Shown here one piece after another: positions 52,335 through 61,908 of a stretch of 64,000 bases of DNA. The notes under the pieces are model-generated. The model saw only the letters and a program-made list of their open reading frames with translations, had not been told where the DNA came from and ran no database searches. The translations under genes and the position numbers were made by a program. The DNA lies in assembly GCA_034421095.1 (NCBI GenBank), contig DAOUKR010000026.1, positions 62,001 to 126,000 of the forward strand. Direction: 5' to 3'. The stretch's first letter is position 1; each line of letters opens with the position of its first letter. The DNA comes from JAGWBG01 sp034421095 (lineage in GTDB: Bacteria; Chloroflexota; Dehalococcoidia; Lucifugimonadales; JAGWBF01).

Positions 52335-52793
52335 TTGACTCAAGAGCAGTTAGCTGAAAAACTCAAGCGCTGGGGCATACGGCTCACTCCCCAACGCCTT
52401 GCCATAGCTGAAGTGGTTATCAACTCCAGCGACCATCCCTCGGTACAGCAGATTCACGAGCGGGTCAGCGAGATGTTTCCATACATCACCCTGGCTACCG
52501 TCTACTCTACCCTCTCGGTATTACAGAAGAATGGGCTGGTACAAGAGCTACCTTTTCAAAAGCTGTCCAGGTATGACGCCAATCTGGGACTCCATGCGAA
52601 CCTGGTGTGCGTATCCTGCGGCACCGTTGTGGATACGGATACGGGCCATGAGAAAATCGCTCATCTAAAGGAAGAGATAGCCAGCAAGTCGGACTTTGAG
52701 GTCGCCTCCCAGCGGGTGGACTTTTATGGCTGGTGTCCCCAGTGTGCCGCCGAAGGTCATAAGGAGTCCAAAGTCCAGGGTATCTCCCAGTAA
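52335..52793 (+). CDS. Fur/PerR family metal-dependent regulator
   Basis: This repressor-type regulator of the Fur family has 152-153 residues. It has a winged-helix domain (LAEKLKRWGIRLTPQRLAIAEVV, shown in part as GIRLTPQR) with the recognition-helix region YITLATVYSTLSVLQK. The dimer domain has two Cys-x2-Cys pairs (CVSCG and CPQC) for structural zinc. The regulatory site includes RYDANLGLHANLVC, where PerR-type proteins have Asp and His. I chose the TTG at 52335 because GGAG lies eight bases upstream; a TTG at 52308 would add nine residues. Iron, zinc or peroxide sensing cannot be told apart. It follows NHL gene B on the same strand. Confidence 0.9.
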   Translation: MTQEQLAEKLKRWGIRLTPQRLAIAEVVINSSDHPSVQQIHERVSEMFPYITLATVYSTLSVLQKNGLVQELPFQKLSRYDANLGLHANLVCVSCGTVVDTDTGHEKIAHLKEEIASKSDFEVASQRVDFYGWCPQCAAEGHKESKVQGISQ

Positions 52794-52803
52794 GCGTCCC
52801 GCC

Positions 52804-55296
52804 CTACGCGTCTAGCTCGGAGAGTATATCCCTGTCGGAGACCTCCTGCCAGCACTCCAGGAAGGCTTCGGTCCCCATTTTTACCCGCAGACCCGATAGA
52901 TGCCTGCCGGCCTGTTGGAGCAAGGGTAGCTGGTGGGCGGAAGCTATCTCATAGGTATGCGCCACGTACCAGACGGCGTGGGGATAGTTCTGAAGCTGTT
53001 CGCAAAGCAAGCCCAGCTGGCCCCAGCTAATGGCGGCGGCAACTTCATCCTCGAGCTTGACGAATATATCGAGGGCTTTGTGGTACAGTTCCTCGGCCTT
53101 TCGTGGGCGTTGCCGGGAATGGGCCACCACACCCAACTGGTGGTATGCGTTGGCTACGGCGACCTCGTTCCCCAGGTGCTCGTAGGCATCAAGGGCTAGA
53201 TTGATCAGCTGCTCGGCCTCCTCGTAGTCGAACCTGTTAAGCGCAATCACCCCAAGCTGATAGTAGTCGCTCGCGCCGCTGTCCTCATCCCCCAATTCCT
53301 CGTAAGCCAGTAGGGCCTTCTGATACCATTCCGAGGCATCCTCATAGTCGAAGTGTGCCTGGGATATAAGCCCCAGCCGGTGATATACGGCAGCCGCACT
53401 GGCCGTGTCGCCCACGCCCTCGTAAGCCAGTCGCGCCTTGTGGTGCCACTCGCCAGCCTGCTCGAAGTCATGGCGGGCCTCGGATACCAGGGCCATCTGA
53501 TAGCTCTCGCTGGCGGTCTCGGCCTCATCTCCCAACCTCTCCCGGACCTCCAACGCCTTGCGATACCAGTCCTCCGCCTCGTCGTAGCGCTTCAGCGACT
53601 GCTCAATCAGACCCAGCTGGTGATAGTTGTCGGCGCACTCGGCCTCGACCTCGGACCCCATAGGCTCGAAAATCTCCAGCGACTTGTTGTACCATTCTCT
53701 GGCTTCCTCGTTCCGGTCCTTGCCCTGGGCCACCAACCCCAGGTGATGGTAGATGGAAGCTATTTGGGGCTGGTTAGCGGGGACATCCTTTGACTCCAGG
53801 AACCCCAATACCTTGCGGCAAATGCCGTCTGCCCTGTCTAGCTCATGCCTGCTGATGGAATCGTTAATCTCAGTCGCCTGGAGGTACATCCATAGCTCTA
53901 CAGCCCCCCTACGCTCTGCCTGGTCCGATTCCGGGCCTACGTGGGGTATCAGGCGCTCTCTAAGGCGGCGTAGCTCGAGGACCCGCTCCTGCATCTTGTA
54001 GACCTGTGCCAGGGGTTGGAGCACAAGCTGAACGTTATCCCATTGTTCGCCTGTCTGGGCCATGTGCAGGGCCTTGAGCAGGTTGGCTTCCTCCGCCAGA
54101 ACGCCAGTGACCGTGGAATCGGTGGAGGAATCCGAGGCGAGGTTGTCCAGGAAATACTCTCCCAGGTCGGCGTAGACCCGCAAGAACTCCTGGTCCAGGG
54201 TGTCAATCCGGTCGGGGGTGAGGAGGGCCTCCAGATTTCGGCTGAGCAGTGGAGATGTCCGGGGCGGAATCAGGTAGACGCTGGGAGATATGGATTCCAA
54301 GATGCCGTAGGCGCTGGCTTCTCTGAGCAAGGAGCGGCATGCTCCCCATCCCATCTCCTCGCCCATGACCGACACGTATACTTCCCCCTGGGTTATGAAG
54401 GTGAGCACGTCGAGAAGCACCCGCTCTCGGAGTAGGGACAGGAAAGGCAGATGTGCCTTTGTGCGGGCCGACATCAGGGAGAAGGAGCATTCCAGGGCGG
54501 TGTCCATGACGTCGGACGGGCTGGGGTCTCCCTGGCTGAATTCCCGGAGAACCCGGGCCAGTTCCGAGGGGGTGTGCTCATTCAGATGGGGAAGGACGGC
54601 CCTCATGGACATGGGATTGCCTTGGAGGGCACTCAGTAGCTCTTCATATTCGGCGCCCAAACCCCGGGATTCCACTCTGGCGTCATCCAGTATAAGACTT
54701 GCCATCTGCCTGGCGTCTTCGTCTTTGAATCTCCCGATCTCTTCGTGGACGTAGTCTATCCCGCCCGCCGTAGGAGGGTAAAGCCAGTCCTTCCCTCGCC
54801 CGGTGATGAGGACGCCGCTGGACCCATCGCAGATGTCACGGAGGAAGTCCACAAGCTCCCGGCTCTCCTCTTCTTCCAGGTATTGAAAGCATCTCTCAAA
54901 ATTGTCCCAGATGAGGAGGCAAGGGTTACTCTTGAGATAATCTACGGCCCACCTGCGCTGCTGCTCCAGGGAGAGGCGAGCGAAGCCTATGCCCTGAATG
55001 GTAGTGCCTATCTCGTGAAGAACGCGGCACAACCCAGCCCCATACTCAAAGGAGATGAAGAGCACGTCGCCTTGCTCCGCTTCCTTGTCAATCAACCAGC
55101 GAGCGAACCCGCAAGCCAACTCAGTCTTGCCCACCCCCGCCGGGCCGGTGAGCAGAACGACGCGGGAGTTCCGAAAGGCGCGTTCCAGCCGCGCCGTCTC
55201 GTCCTGGCGGCCGACGAAACCGTACTTACCCTGGGGTGGCAGGTCTACCTTGGGGGTTGTGCCTGCTCTCGTACCCTCCGGTTGAATCTGAAGCAT
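52804..55296 (-). CDS. STAND-type P-loop NTPase with TPR array
   Basis: The 830-residue protein starts with a short extended segment, then an NTPase with YGFVGRQDE, Walker A GPAGVGKT (51-58), Walker B LLIWDNFE (127-134) and a GVLITGR sensor motif. This is the build of STAND ATPases such as NB-ARC and SWACOS-like proteins. A winged-helix-like linker follows. From about residue 490 to 790 there are seven or so TPRs of ~42 residues (YHQLGLIEQSLKRYDEAEDW, YHRLGLISQAHFDYEDASEW). Related proteins often carry an N-terminal CHAT, TIR or other effector domain; none is present and an in-frame stop lies just upstream. It ends the NHL-MFS-EthD-like-STAND gene run. The role may be signalling or defence. 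Confidence 0.82.
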   Translation of the reverse strand: MLQIQPEGTRAGTTPKVDLPPQGKYGFVGRQDETARLERAFRNSRVVLLTGPAGVGKTELACGFARWLIDKEAEQGDVLFISFEYGAGLCRVLHEIGTTIQGIGFARLSLEQQRRWAVDYLKSNPCLLIWDNFERCFQYLEEEESRELVDFLRDICDGSSGVLITGRGKDWLYPPTAGGIDYVHEEIGRFKDEDARQMASLILDDARVESRGLGAEYEELLSALQGNPMSMRAVLPHLNEHTPSELARVLREFSQGDPSPSDVMDTALECSFSLMSARTKAHLPFLSLLRERVLLDVLTFITQGEVYVSVMGEEMGWGACRSLLREASAYGILESISPSVYLIPPRTSPLLSRNLEALLTPDRIDTLDQEFLRVYADLGEYFLDNLASDSSTDSTVTGVLAEEANLLKALHMAQTGEQWDNVQLVLQPLAQVYKMQERVLELRRLRERLIPHVGPESDQAERRGAVELWMYLQATEINDSISRHELDRADGICRKVLGFLESKDVPANQPQIASIYHHLGLVAQGKDRNEEAREWYNKSLEIFEPMGSEVEAECADNYHQLGLIEQSLKRYDEAEDWYRKALEVRERLGDEAETASESYQMALVSEARHDFEQAGEWHHKARLAYEGVGDTASAAAVYHRLGLISQAHFDYEDASEWYQKALLAYEELGDEDSGASDYYQLGVIALNRFDYEEAEQLINLALDAYEHLGNEVAVANAYHQLGVVAHSRQRPRKAEELYHKALDIFVKLEDEVAAAISWGQLGLLCEQLQNYPHAVWYVAHTYEIASAHQLPLLQQAGRHLSGLRVKMGTEAFLECWQEVSDRDILSELDA

Positions 55297-55327
55297 TACA
55301 CCGCTACTCTGTCAATATGATTGAGCA

Positions 55328-56044
55328 TTACTCCGGGTTCGGCCATTTGAAGTGTTTGGAGACCAGCCGGTAGAATCCCCAGCCGAAGCCGGTGGTGTGG
55401 GGTTTCCCCACGCTCTCCCACATGCCGAATTCGGCGCGTGCCTCGGGACTCATCTTTTCCCGGTCTCTGAGAGAGGGAATTATCTCCTCGCTCTCATGCT
55501 CGTATATGGCAAGGTATCTGTGTCCAGTGTTGAAATTTTTCACCGCGGGATGGTCGAGGGCGCGGAAACGCCCCGCCAGGACGTAGCCGGGGACCTTCCG
55601 TAGGTTGGGTACGTGGGACTCGTTGTACCACCGGTTGAACTCTTCCTCGTGGGCCGGGTCAACGTCCACGGTAACGAGGCTCAGGGGCCGGTCGGAAAGG
55701 AGCAGCGGGTCCCGCAGAGGATCGCCGTATATCTGCTCGTAGATGTTGGTAAGCCTGTCTGATATTCCCATCAGGTTCACCCACGCCGCGAACTCCTTGG
55801 CAGCTATGGGGTGCATGTGTGGCCCCTCCCTCTGAAGGATGGTGGGCAGGTCGTCCACGCTGCGCACACCGTAGAGGGCGCTGAAGCGGTTATTGTCTTC
55901 TATGCAAATGTACCTCTGTGCCCAGAGGTAGGCGGGAATGCGCAGCAGGTTGGGGAGATGGCTGTTGTACCAGGTGTTGAAAGGCCCCTGGTGCTCAGGG
56001 GCACATGAGACCTGTACAAGCAGTAGAAGGGGATTATCCGGCAT
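55328..56044 (-). CDS. Tandem EthD-like dimeric alpha-beta barrel protein (238 aa)
   Basis: Two related halves show the repeat FNTWYNSHLPNLLRIPAY (residues ~22-39) and FNRWYNESHVPNLRKVPGYV (~137-156), typical of EthD/DUF4286-like ferredoxin-fold domains. These domains form barrels that bind small organic molecules or carry out monooxygenase or isomerase-type chemistry. Conserved His in both halves may be catalytic. AAGGAGG precedes the ATG. It lies 29 bases after the MFS gene and 31 before the STAND gene, so all three are probably cotranscribed. The protein at 58524-59258 is a paralogue. Confidence 0.75.
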   Translation of the reverse strand: MPDNPLLLLVQVSCAPEHQGPFNTWYNSHLPNLLRIPAYLWAQRYICIEDNNRFSALYGVRSVDDLPTILQREGPHMHPIAAKEFAAWVNLMGISDRLTNIYEQIYGDPLRDPLLLSDRPLSLVTVDVDPAHEEEFNRWYNESHVPNLRKVPGYVLAGRFRALDHPAVKNFNTGHRYLAIYEHESEEIIPSLRDREKMSPEARAEFGMWESVGKPHTTGFGWGFYRLVSKHFKWPNPE

Positions 56045-56073
56045 CGCTGCCTCCTTCAGTTAAGAGGTGAAGG

Positions 56074-57342
56074 TTATGTCCCTCCCCGGGTCTGTTGTTC
56101 AATCATGTCGGTTGACGTGTCCCTCACGGGCGTTTTTATCCCCCTTAGTATAGCATAGGAAATCACCAAGCAGCCCACCAGGCTCAACACTGCCACGGGC
56201 TGGCCCAGGCCCAGGGTGGCCGCGATAAAGGCCCACATAAAGGGACCGATGACCCGGCCCAGTTTGCCTACCATGCCATGCAGACCGAAGAACTCTCCCA
56301 GGTATTGGACCGGAGTGAAGGCCAGCATATAGGGCCGGTCAGCCGTCCAGACTCCCGACATTGCCACCCCTGTGAAACACCCCACGGCCCAGTAAAGGTG
56401 TTTGGGCCAGGACAACCAGGGTATTGCTACGGCAAACAAGAACAACCCTGTCCACAGAAACAGGGCTATGGTCAGCACTCGGCTTGGTCCGATACGGTCT
56501 GCCAGTGCTCCCCATACTACCCCGCCGGGGATAGCGATGGAAATGCCCGCCAGTAGTATTAGCTGTATCTCTCGGTCGCTCAAGCCTATGGTCTCGGATG
56601 CGTAGACCACTGCGAAGGCAACCCCGGTGTTGATACCCATACCGTATAGGAATCGTGCTATAAGGAAGCGTCGGAGGCCCGGGAACCGGTGGATGCGTCT
56701 CAGATTGCCGCCTAGCTGGAAGAAGGCCTGTTTGACGTTGTTGAGGACCGTTGAGGAGAGCATCTGTCTTCTCTGCTCGTTAAGAAGAATGAAAATGGGA
56801 AGGGCGAACAGCAGGAACAGAAAGGCGACTACCTGCATAACGAAGACGTAACCCCTGGAATCGGTGAAACCCAGAGCTACGCCCACCGCAATGAAAGACC
56901 CCAGGTAGCCAATGCCCGTGCCAAGCCCGGATACCATGCCCCGGTTATCCTCGGTGCTGACTTCATGCAGCAGGGAGTTGTAGAAGATGGTCCCCAGTTC
57001 CATACTGGCCAGTGCCAGGGCAAAAAGGGCCAGGGAGATGAACATGCCGCCGTTGCCCAATAAAAGGGTGGCTACAATACATATCAGGGTGGCGGCGACC
57101 AGCAGGGGCATCTTGCGACCAATCTGGTCTGAGATGGCCCCTATGATGGGAGCTGTCACCAACACCACGGTCATGGCGGCGGCCAGAGTGTAGCCCAGGG
57201 TAGCGTCATCGCCGGACAACTCTTTGGTGAGCCACAGGGGAAAGGAAAGGCCAACGACACCTGTCCAGAAGACGGTGTTCGCTATGTCATAGGTTATCCA
57301 TGCGCCCACTGCGGTGCGTTTTGGTCGTGTCTCTTCGCTCAA
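56074..57342 (-). CDS. MFS transporter, UMF1/Atg22-like
   Basis: The 422-residue membrane protein has about twelve hydrophobic helices. The start GAWITYDIANTVFWTGVVG resembles the YD-AN motif of the UMF1 (Atg22-like) branch of the major facilitator superfamily, and the loop SDQIGRKMPLL matches the MFS motif between helices 2 and 3. It probably exports or imports an amino acid-like or other small metabolite. The start is TTG with GAGG about eight bases upstream. The order is NHL gene, MFS, EthD-like gene, STAND gene on one strand. Confidence 0.88.
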   Translation of the reverse strand: MSEETRPKRTAVGAWITYDIANTVFWTGVVGLSFPLWLTKELSGDDATLGYTLAAAMTVVLVTAPIIGAISDQIGRKMPLLVAATLICIVATLLLGNGGMFISLALFALALASMELGTIFYNSLLHEVSTEDNRGMVSGLGTGIGYLGSFIAVGVALGFTDSRGYVFVMQVVAFLFLLFALPIFILLNEQRRQMLSSTVLNNVKQAFFQLGGNLRRIHRFPGLRRFLIARFLYGMGINTGVAFAVVYASETIGLSDREIQLILLAGISIAIPGGVVWGALADRIGPSRVLTIALFLWTGLFLFAVAIPWLSWPKHLYWAVGCFTGVAMSGVWTADRPYMLAFTPVQYLGEFFGLHGMVGKLGRVIGPFMWAFIAATLGLGQPVAVLSLVGCLVISYAILRGIKTPVRDTSTDMIEQQTRGGT

Positions 57343-57485
57343 ACCGGCGTCCTCTGATTTGGGAATACGTCTTGGAATTTGACCGGAAGAAGCCTTGGGG
57401 AGTGGACAAGCTCTGGATACGGTATTTTTTATCTACCCAATCGCTACCGGCATTTGAGCAACTCGTTGGGATACCGGACCCACCT

Positions 57486-58376
57486 TCAGCCACGCAGCCG
57501 GTACTTCAAGAGCCTCCGGCCCTCCTGGTTCTGGTTCACGTAGATGTCGCCGTGAGAGTCAAGCCAGACGGCGTGGCCTCCGTCGCCGTCCCCTGTACCC
57601 GTCAAGCTGGGCCAGCGAGCCAGGAGTTCTCCCTCGATATTCAGGATGCTCACGAGGGCGTTCAACTCCACGACGTAAACCGTCTGGTCGCCGTCTATGT
57701 ATATGTCACACGGGCGGGCCAGGTCAGTCCACTGAGTCAGGAACTCCCCTTCGGGGCTGAATATCTGTACGCGGTTGTTCTCACGGTCGGCTACAAAGAC
57801 GCGGCCGTCGGTATGCACCCATACTCCATGAGGAACGTGGAACTCACCGGGGCCGGTCTTGCCTGGTGCGCCCCAGGAGAGCAGGAGGCGGCCATCGGCG
57901 GCGAATTTGTGGACCCGTGCATTGCCGTAGCCATCGGAAACATATATTTCGCCCTTGGGTGACAGTGCTACGTCGCTTGGCCTGTGAAAAGGCCCCGCAG
58001 CACGTTGCACCGTATCGCGATAGTCGCCCGACCACCCGGTATCCGAGGGTCGGTCCCAGGTGCCCAGGGTCATCAGAAGGTTTCCTTGCGAGCTGTACTT
58101 CAGCACCACGTGGGAGTTTATCACAGGCAGGTAGAGATTCTCGTCAGTATCCATGAACATGCCGTGGGCAGCCGTCAGGACGCCTTCTCCCCACGAGGTA
58201 AGGAAGTTGCCATCCCGGTCAAGGACGATTAGCGGGTGCTCGCTCCGGTTGAACAAATAGACCCGGTCTTGGGAATCGGTGACTATCGCTGTCTGGCCCA
58301 GGGTCCATCCTTCGGGGAACCGGCCCCAGCCCTCCACCAACTCGTAGGTGTACTTGCCCGTACCTACAGTTGCCAT
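57486..58376 (-). CDS. NHL-repeat beta-propeller protein C
   Basis: This is the paralogue of the 43974-44876 protein, with 296 residues. It shares the GKYTYE start, RFPEGW, VTDSQDRVYLFNRSEHPLIV, DGYGNARVHKF and PHGVWVHTDGRVFVADRENN blocks. The ATG at 58376 follows AAGGAAGGG; an upstream GTG-initiated frame to 58451 is less likely. It probably heads the operon with the MFS gene, after a gap of 143 bases. The first-gene position suggests that it senses or processes what the transporter moves, which is inference. Confidence 0.83.
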   Translation of the reverse strand: MATVGTGKYTYELVEGWGRFPEGWTLGQTAIVTDSQDRVYLFNRSEHPLIVLDRDGNFLTSWGEGVLTAAHGMFMDTDENLYLPVINSHVVLKYSSQGNLLMTLGTWDRPSDTGWSGDYRDTVQRAAGPFHRPSDVALSPKGEIYVSDGYGNARVHKFAADGRLLLSWGAPGKTGPGEFHVPHGVWVHTDGRVFVADRENNRVQIFSPEGEFLTQWTDLARPCDIYIDGDQTVYVVELNALVSILNIEGELLARWPSLTGTGDGDGGHAVWLDSHGDIYVNQNQEGRRLLKYRLRG

Positions 58377-58523
58377 ACCCTTCCTTACCTCCCCTTGAAC
58401 TTGAACCTGACTGAGGCCAATATGATATAGTGTGGGTGTAAACACCGTCAAGGGGAAGGGAATACCGCATTGAGCCGTCGTTCAATGGGTTTCAGGGAGC
58501 GTAACCAAAAGGAGACGTGAGCA

Positions 58524-59258
58524 TTGGCAGGACCACTACTTCACCTGATTCAGTACGACGTAGACCAGGAGCACGAGGACGCCTTCGACCGATGGTACAA
58601 CATCCATATCCTCAATGTCCTTCAGTTTCCCGGGTATGGATGGAGTTCCAGGTATGTTTCCCTGGAAGGGGGCACCGAGGGGCCTAGCATACGGTGCCTG
58701 ACTCTGTACATCGTGGAAGACCGTTCAGCCTTCAATATGGTGCTGGCACCGACCCAGGAACAGCGTCCGAAAACTTTGGTGGAAGACCAGGAAAACTTCG
58801 AGACTATCCGGGGGGCGCGCTACATCCACTCAAGCGTGTATGAGCACGTCTCCGGCAGCCATCTGGGTAAGCCCCTGCTTGCGGGAAATCGTCCTCTTCT
58901 GCTGCTGATGAGCGACGTGACTCCCGGGAATGAGACGGAGTGGGAGCGTCTATCGGACACGGAAGAGATTCCGGCTCTCCTGCAAGACCCCTGGGTGAGG
59001 GTGGTGGGGCGTTTCAGGGCCATTGAGGGGGTTCTTCCGCCCTGGCTGGTCCAGGGGCCGCGCCATCTGACCCTGTGTGAGTTGTCCGGAGAGGATGCCG
59101 CCCATGCCATGTACGCCCCCGACCGTATGAGTCCCCCTTTGAAGAGGCTCGCCACTTCTCCGGGCTACGTGAGTTCAGGCCCCATAATCCAACGCCGATT
59201 CCGGTACTTCTACAAGCCCATCTCCCAGCATTGGTCTTACAAGAAAGTGACTGACTAG
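58524..59258 (+). CDS. Tandem EthD-like dimeric alpha-beta barrel protein (244 aa)
   Basis: This paralogue of the 55328-56044 protein begins with LLHLIQYDVDQEHEDAFDRW and YNIHILNVLQFPGYGWSSRY. The second half (RPLLLLMSDVTPGNETEWER onwards) has lost most of the WYN-HVPN motif (EIPALLQDPWVRVVGRFRAI), so it may be a degenerate domain. The start is TTG with AAGGAG nine bases upstream. It diverges from NHL gene C, with a 147-base shared upstream region. The function is unknown. Confidence 0.72.
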   Translation: MAGPLLHLIQYDVDQEHEDAFDRWYNIHILNVLQFPGYGWSSRYVSLEGGTEGPSIRCLTLYIVEDRSAFNMVLAPTQEQRPKTLVEDQENFETIRGARYIHSSVYEHVSGSHLGKPLLAGNRPLLLLMSDVTPGNETEWERLSDTEEIPALLQDPWVRVVGRFRAIEGVLPPWLVQGPRHLTLCELSGEDAAHAMYAPDRMSPPLKRLATSPGYVSSGPIIQRRFRYFYKPISQHWSYKKVTD

Positions 59259-59320
59259 CTGCCGGTTACGTTTCGTCATTGTCGGGTTTCGCCTATGTGG
59301 ACACGCATCGCCATTGCACC

Positions 59321-61786
59321 TCAATGAGCCGTCTTCACCCAGAGCCTCTTGCCGTCGGTAATGAACTCGATGTCACCCTGTTGAGCGGTGACGTAAGTCA
59401 TGTCCGCTCCAAGTGTGTCCTCAAGCCTGCCGGTCACGTCGGGATGGGGATGTCCGTAGGGGTTGTCGGCGCCGGCAGAGACCACCGCAGCCACGGGACT
59501 TACTGCTGCCAGAAACCTGGGTGTGGTTGATGTTTTGCTGCCATGGTGGGGAACCTTCAGCACGTTGGACTTGAGGGACGACGGGACATTCCTGAGTAGA
59601 CGCGACTCCCCTTCGGCCTCAATATCCGCGGTTAACAAGAAGCTGACTTCGCCGTACACCAGGCGCATCACTACACCGTTGTTGTTCGAGTCCGGGATTG
59701 CGCCTCCCACGCGACTCGGTGGGGGACTCAGGATTTCCAGCCGTGTATCCCTGCCCAATGATATGGTCTGACCCTGATACGCGGTAACAGGCTTAATATC
59801 CCTCCTCTCCAGGGACCTTTGCCATTCCACGTACAGGGGGTTTTCGGAATCCATGCCGCTGTCCACCACGGCATCCACGTCGTATCTGTCCAGGACTTCG
59901 GTCAGCCCCCGGAAATGGTCCTCATCGGGATGGGTGAGCACCACCATATCCAGGCCCCTGTCCCAAAAGGGTATCTTGCCTCCGATGGATGTCGCTGCGT
60001 TCATATCATCGGGGCCTCCGTCTACCAGGACCTGCCTGCCCTCCGGTGTGACGATGAGCATACTATCACCCTGGCCCACGTCCATGAAGTGGACGTGCAG
60101 TCTTCCATCGGACCCGGTAACAAGGTAAAACCATAGAATGGCGGCGAGAGCAGCCAGACCGGTTGACACAACCAGATAGGCCCCGATAGATACCCTGAAG
60201 CTGTTGGCGATACCTCTTCCCCTCTCGACAACCTCCTCTGAACTAGCTCTCAATCGCCCCGTCAATGCCCACAAGGAGGCCGGACCACCCGGTAGCAGAA
60301 TCAGCGAGGCCAGCACTCCGTAGTAGGCCCACACCAGGATGCCGCTGAAGGCCGGCACCGAGATGGTGCTGCCGGGAACCTGGGAAATGAGATGGACAAG
60401 CCGGATGACGTACTCCAGAGGGACCCATGCCCCCCAACCTATTACTTGCCCCGCAGAGGTATGTACCAGACCGGCTATAGCAGCCAAGCCGGAGGTCGTC
60501 AATAGAATGGGCAGAGCGGGTAGCGCCATGATTGTCGCCGGAATTCCCAGGGTTGGGATGCGCTCGAAATTGAAGGCTATCAGGGGTAACGTGCCCAGTG
60601 TGGCCGCTACGGAGACTGCAACTGCGACGGCCAAAGCTCTGGCCGGAGTCTTCCACCATTCACTGCCGGGGGCAAGGGGATTCTGAAGGCGGCTCCCCAG
60701 GGTCGGCCCATATGTGATAAGCAGAGCTATTCCGGCCACCGCCGTAAAGCTGAGCTGAAATGATACCTGCTTGAGGACTTGGGGGTGATAGCCCGCCATC
60801 ACCGCTGCAGCCAGCGCCAGGACGGGCAGTATGCTTCTGGGTCTACCCAGGGCCACGGCGAGAAGGTAGACACTTCCCATGATGGCTGCCCTCTCTACAG
60901 AGGGTGAGAGGCCGCTTAACAGGGCATACAGCCAGATGGCGCCCAGAGGCATGAGCAGATATAACTGCCTCCGTCGACCCATCAACCACGCTCCTGCCCC
61001 CATGCTCAGGGCCAGAATTATGCCCACGTGGAGTCCCGATATGGCCAGCAAGTGAGATGTCCCGGTAGCCCTGAAGTTCTCCGTTACATCCTGGGGGAGT
61101 CTGCCCCGCAACCCAAGAAGGAGGGCGTTGGCAAGGGAGGCCTGAGGCTCAGGTAAGGCTTGGTCCAGTCCACTGGATACCTTGCGTCTCAGACTATACA
61201 AGAAGCCACGGGCCGGGTTGCCTCCGCCATCATCCAACAGACTGACCTGGGGAAAGGGCATTGTGGAATGGATTCCCTGATTTGCCAGGTATGCCCTGTA
61301 ATCGAAGTCTCCCAGGGCTGGCGGTTCCTCCAACCTTCCTGTAAGCTCCAGCCTGTCGCCATAGTGGAAATAAGGCTCATCCCTGCTCTGGACAAGCTCT
61401 CGGGGCGGCTTGGCAAAAACCTTGACCCTCCCCTTGCTCTCCTTCAAGCCATCGCCCCTGTCTACGGCTTCGACAGATATATCGAACTCCACGCCAGTCC
61501 CCGATATTTCCGGGTCGCTGACTACCACACCGTAGACTACTATGGGCTTGAAGGAATCCGACGGCCCCAGATGGTCGTTCCCCCCTGACGCCTCTACTCT
61601 GACGAGACCCATGAGTGCGACCATTATGAGAATGGCAGGCCAGGGCGAGGTTCCCCTGCTCCAGAGAAGGCAAGCAAGAAGGGCCGCCGCGGTGGAAAGA
61701 AGAACAAGGGCGGGAAGATACACATCCGCTTCCAGACCAATAATAAGTCCGGCTATCCACGCGGCGGCAAAGGCGACCAGCTTCAT
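59321..61786 (-). CDS. comEC: DNA internalization competence protein ComEC/Rec2
   Basis: ComEC forms the inner-membrane channel for single-stranded DNA uptake. The 821-residue protein has N-terminal membrane helices with an OB-like DUF4131 domain, a central Competence domain of many helices (GTSHLLAISGLHVGIILALS) and a C-terminal metallo-beta-lactamase-type domain (HFMDVGQGDSMLI, THPDEDHFRG, KVPHHGSKTSTTP) that is probably a nuclease. The length and domain order are normal. The gene stands alone; comEA or other pilus genes are not near. It suggests potential for natural transformation, but is not proof. Confidence 0.95.
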   Translation of the reverse strand: MKLVAFAAAWIAGLIIGLEADVYLPALVLLSTAAALLACLLWSRGTSPWPAILIMVALMGLVRVEASGGNDHLGPSDSFKPIVVYGVVVSDPEISGTGVEFDISVEAVDRGDGLKESKGRVKVFAKPPRELVQSRDEPYFHYGDRLELTGRLEEPPALGDFDYRAYLANQGIHSTMPFPQVSLLDDGGGNPARGFLYSLRRKVSSGLDQALPEPQASLANALLLGLRGRLPQDVTENFRATGTSHLLAISGLHVGIILALSMGAGAWLMGRRRQLYLLMPLGAIWLYALLSGLSPSVERAAIMGSVYLLAVALGRPRSILPVLALAAAVMAGYHPQVLKQVSFQLSFTAVAGIALLITYGPTLGSRLQNPLAPGSEWWKTPARALAVAVAVSVAATLGTLPLIAFNFERIPTLGIPATIMALPALPILLTTSGLAAIAGLVHTSAGQVIGWGAWVPLEYVIRLVHLISQVPGSTISVPAFSGILVWAYYGVLASLILLPGGPASLWALTGRLRASSEEVVERGRGIANSFRVSIGAYLVVSTGLAALAAILWFYLVTGSDGRLHVHFMDVGQGDSMLIVTPEGRQVLVDGGPDDMNAATSIGGKIPFWDRGLDMVVLTHPDEDHFRGLTEVLDRYDVDAVVDSGMDSENPLYVEWQRSLERRDIKPVTAYQGQTISLGRDTRLEILSPPPSRVGGAIPDSNNNGVVMRLVYGEVSFLLTADIEAEGESRLLRNVPSSLKSNVLKVPHHGSKTSTTPRFLAAVSPVAAVVSAGADNPYGHPHPDVTGRLEDTLGADMTYVTAQQGDIEFITDGKRLWVKTAH

Positions 61787-61908
61787 GCTAAAGGCCCTCG
61801 GTTAGCTGGTGTTGGCTTGGCGTCTCTGAGATGCACTGGAGGATAGACAGTGGCGAAACGCGTTTCGGCCAGCTATCCTCTTAAGGTAAGCTCCTGCGTT
61901 ACCAAACG

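Noticed and set aside
53090..53720. Apparent tandem DNA repeat with a period near 126 bases
   Set aside because: The period equals 42 codons and matches the TPR units of the STAND protein. It is coding, not a satellite or CRISPR array.
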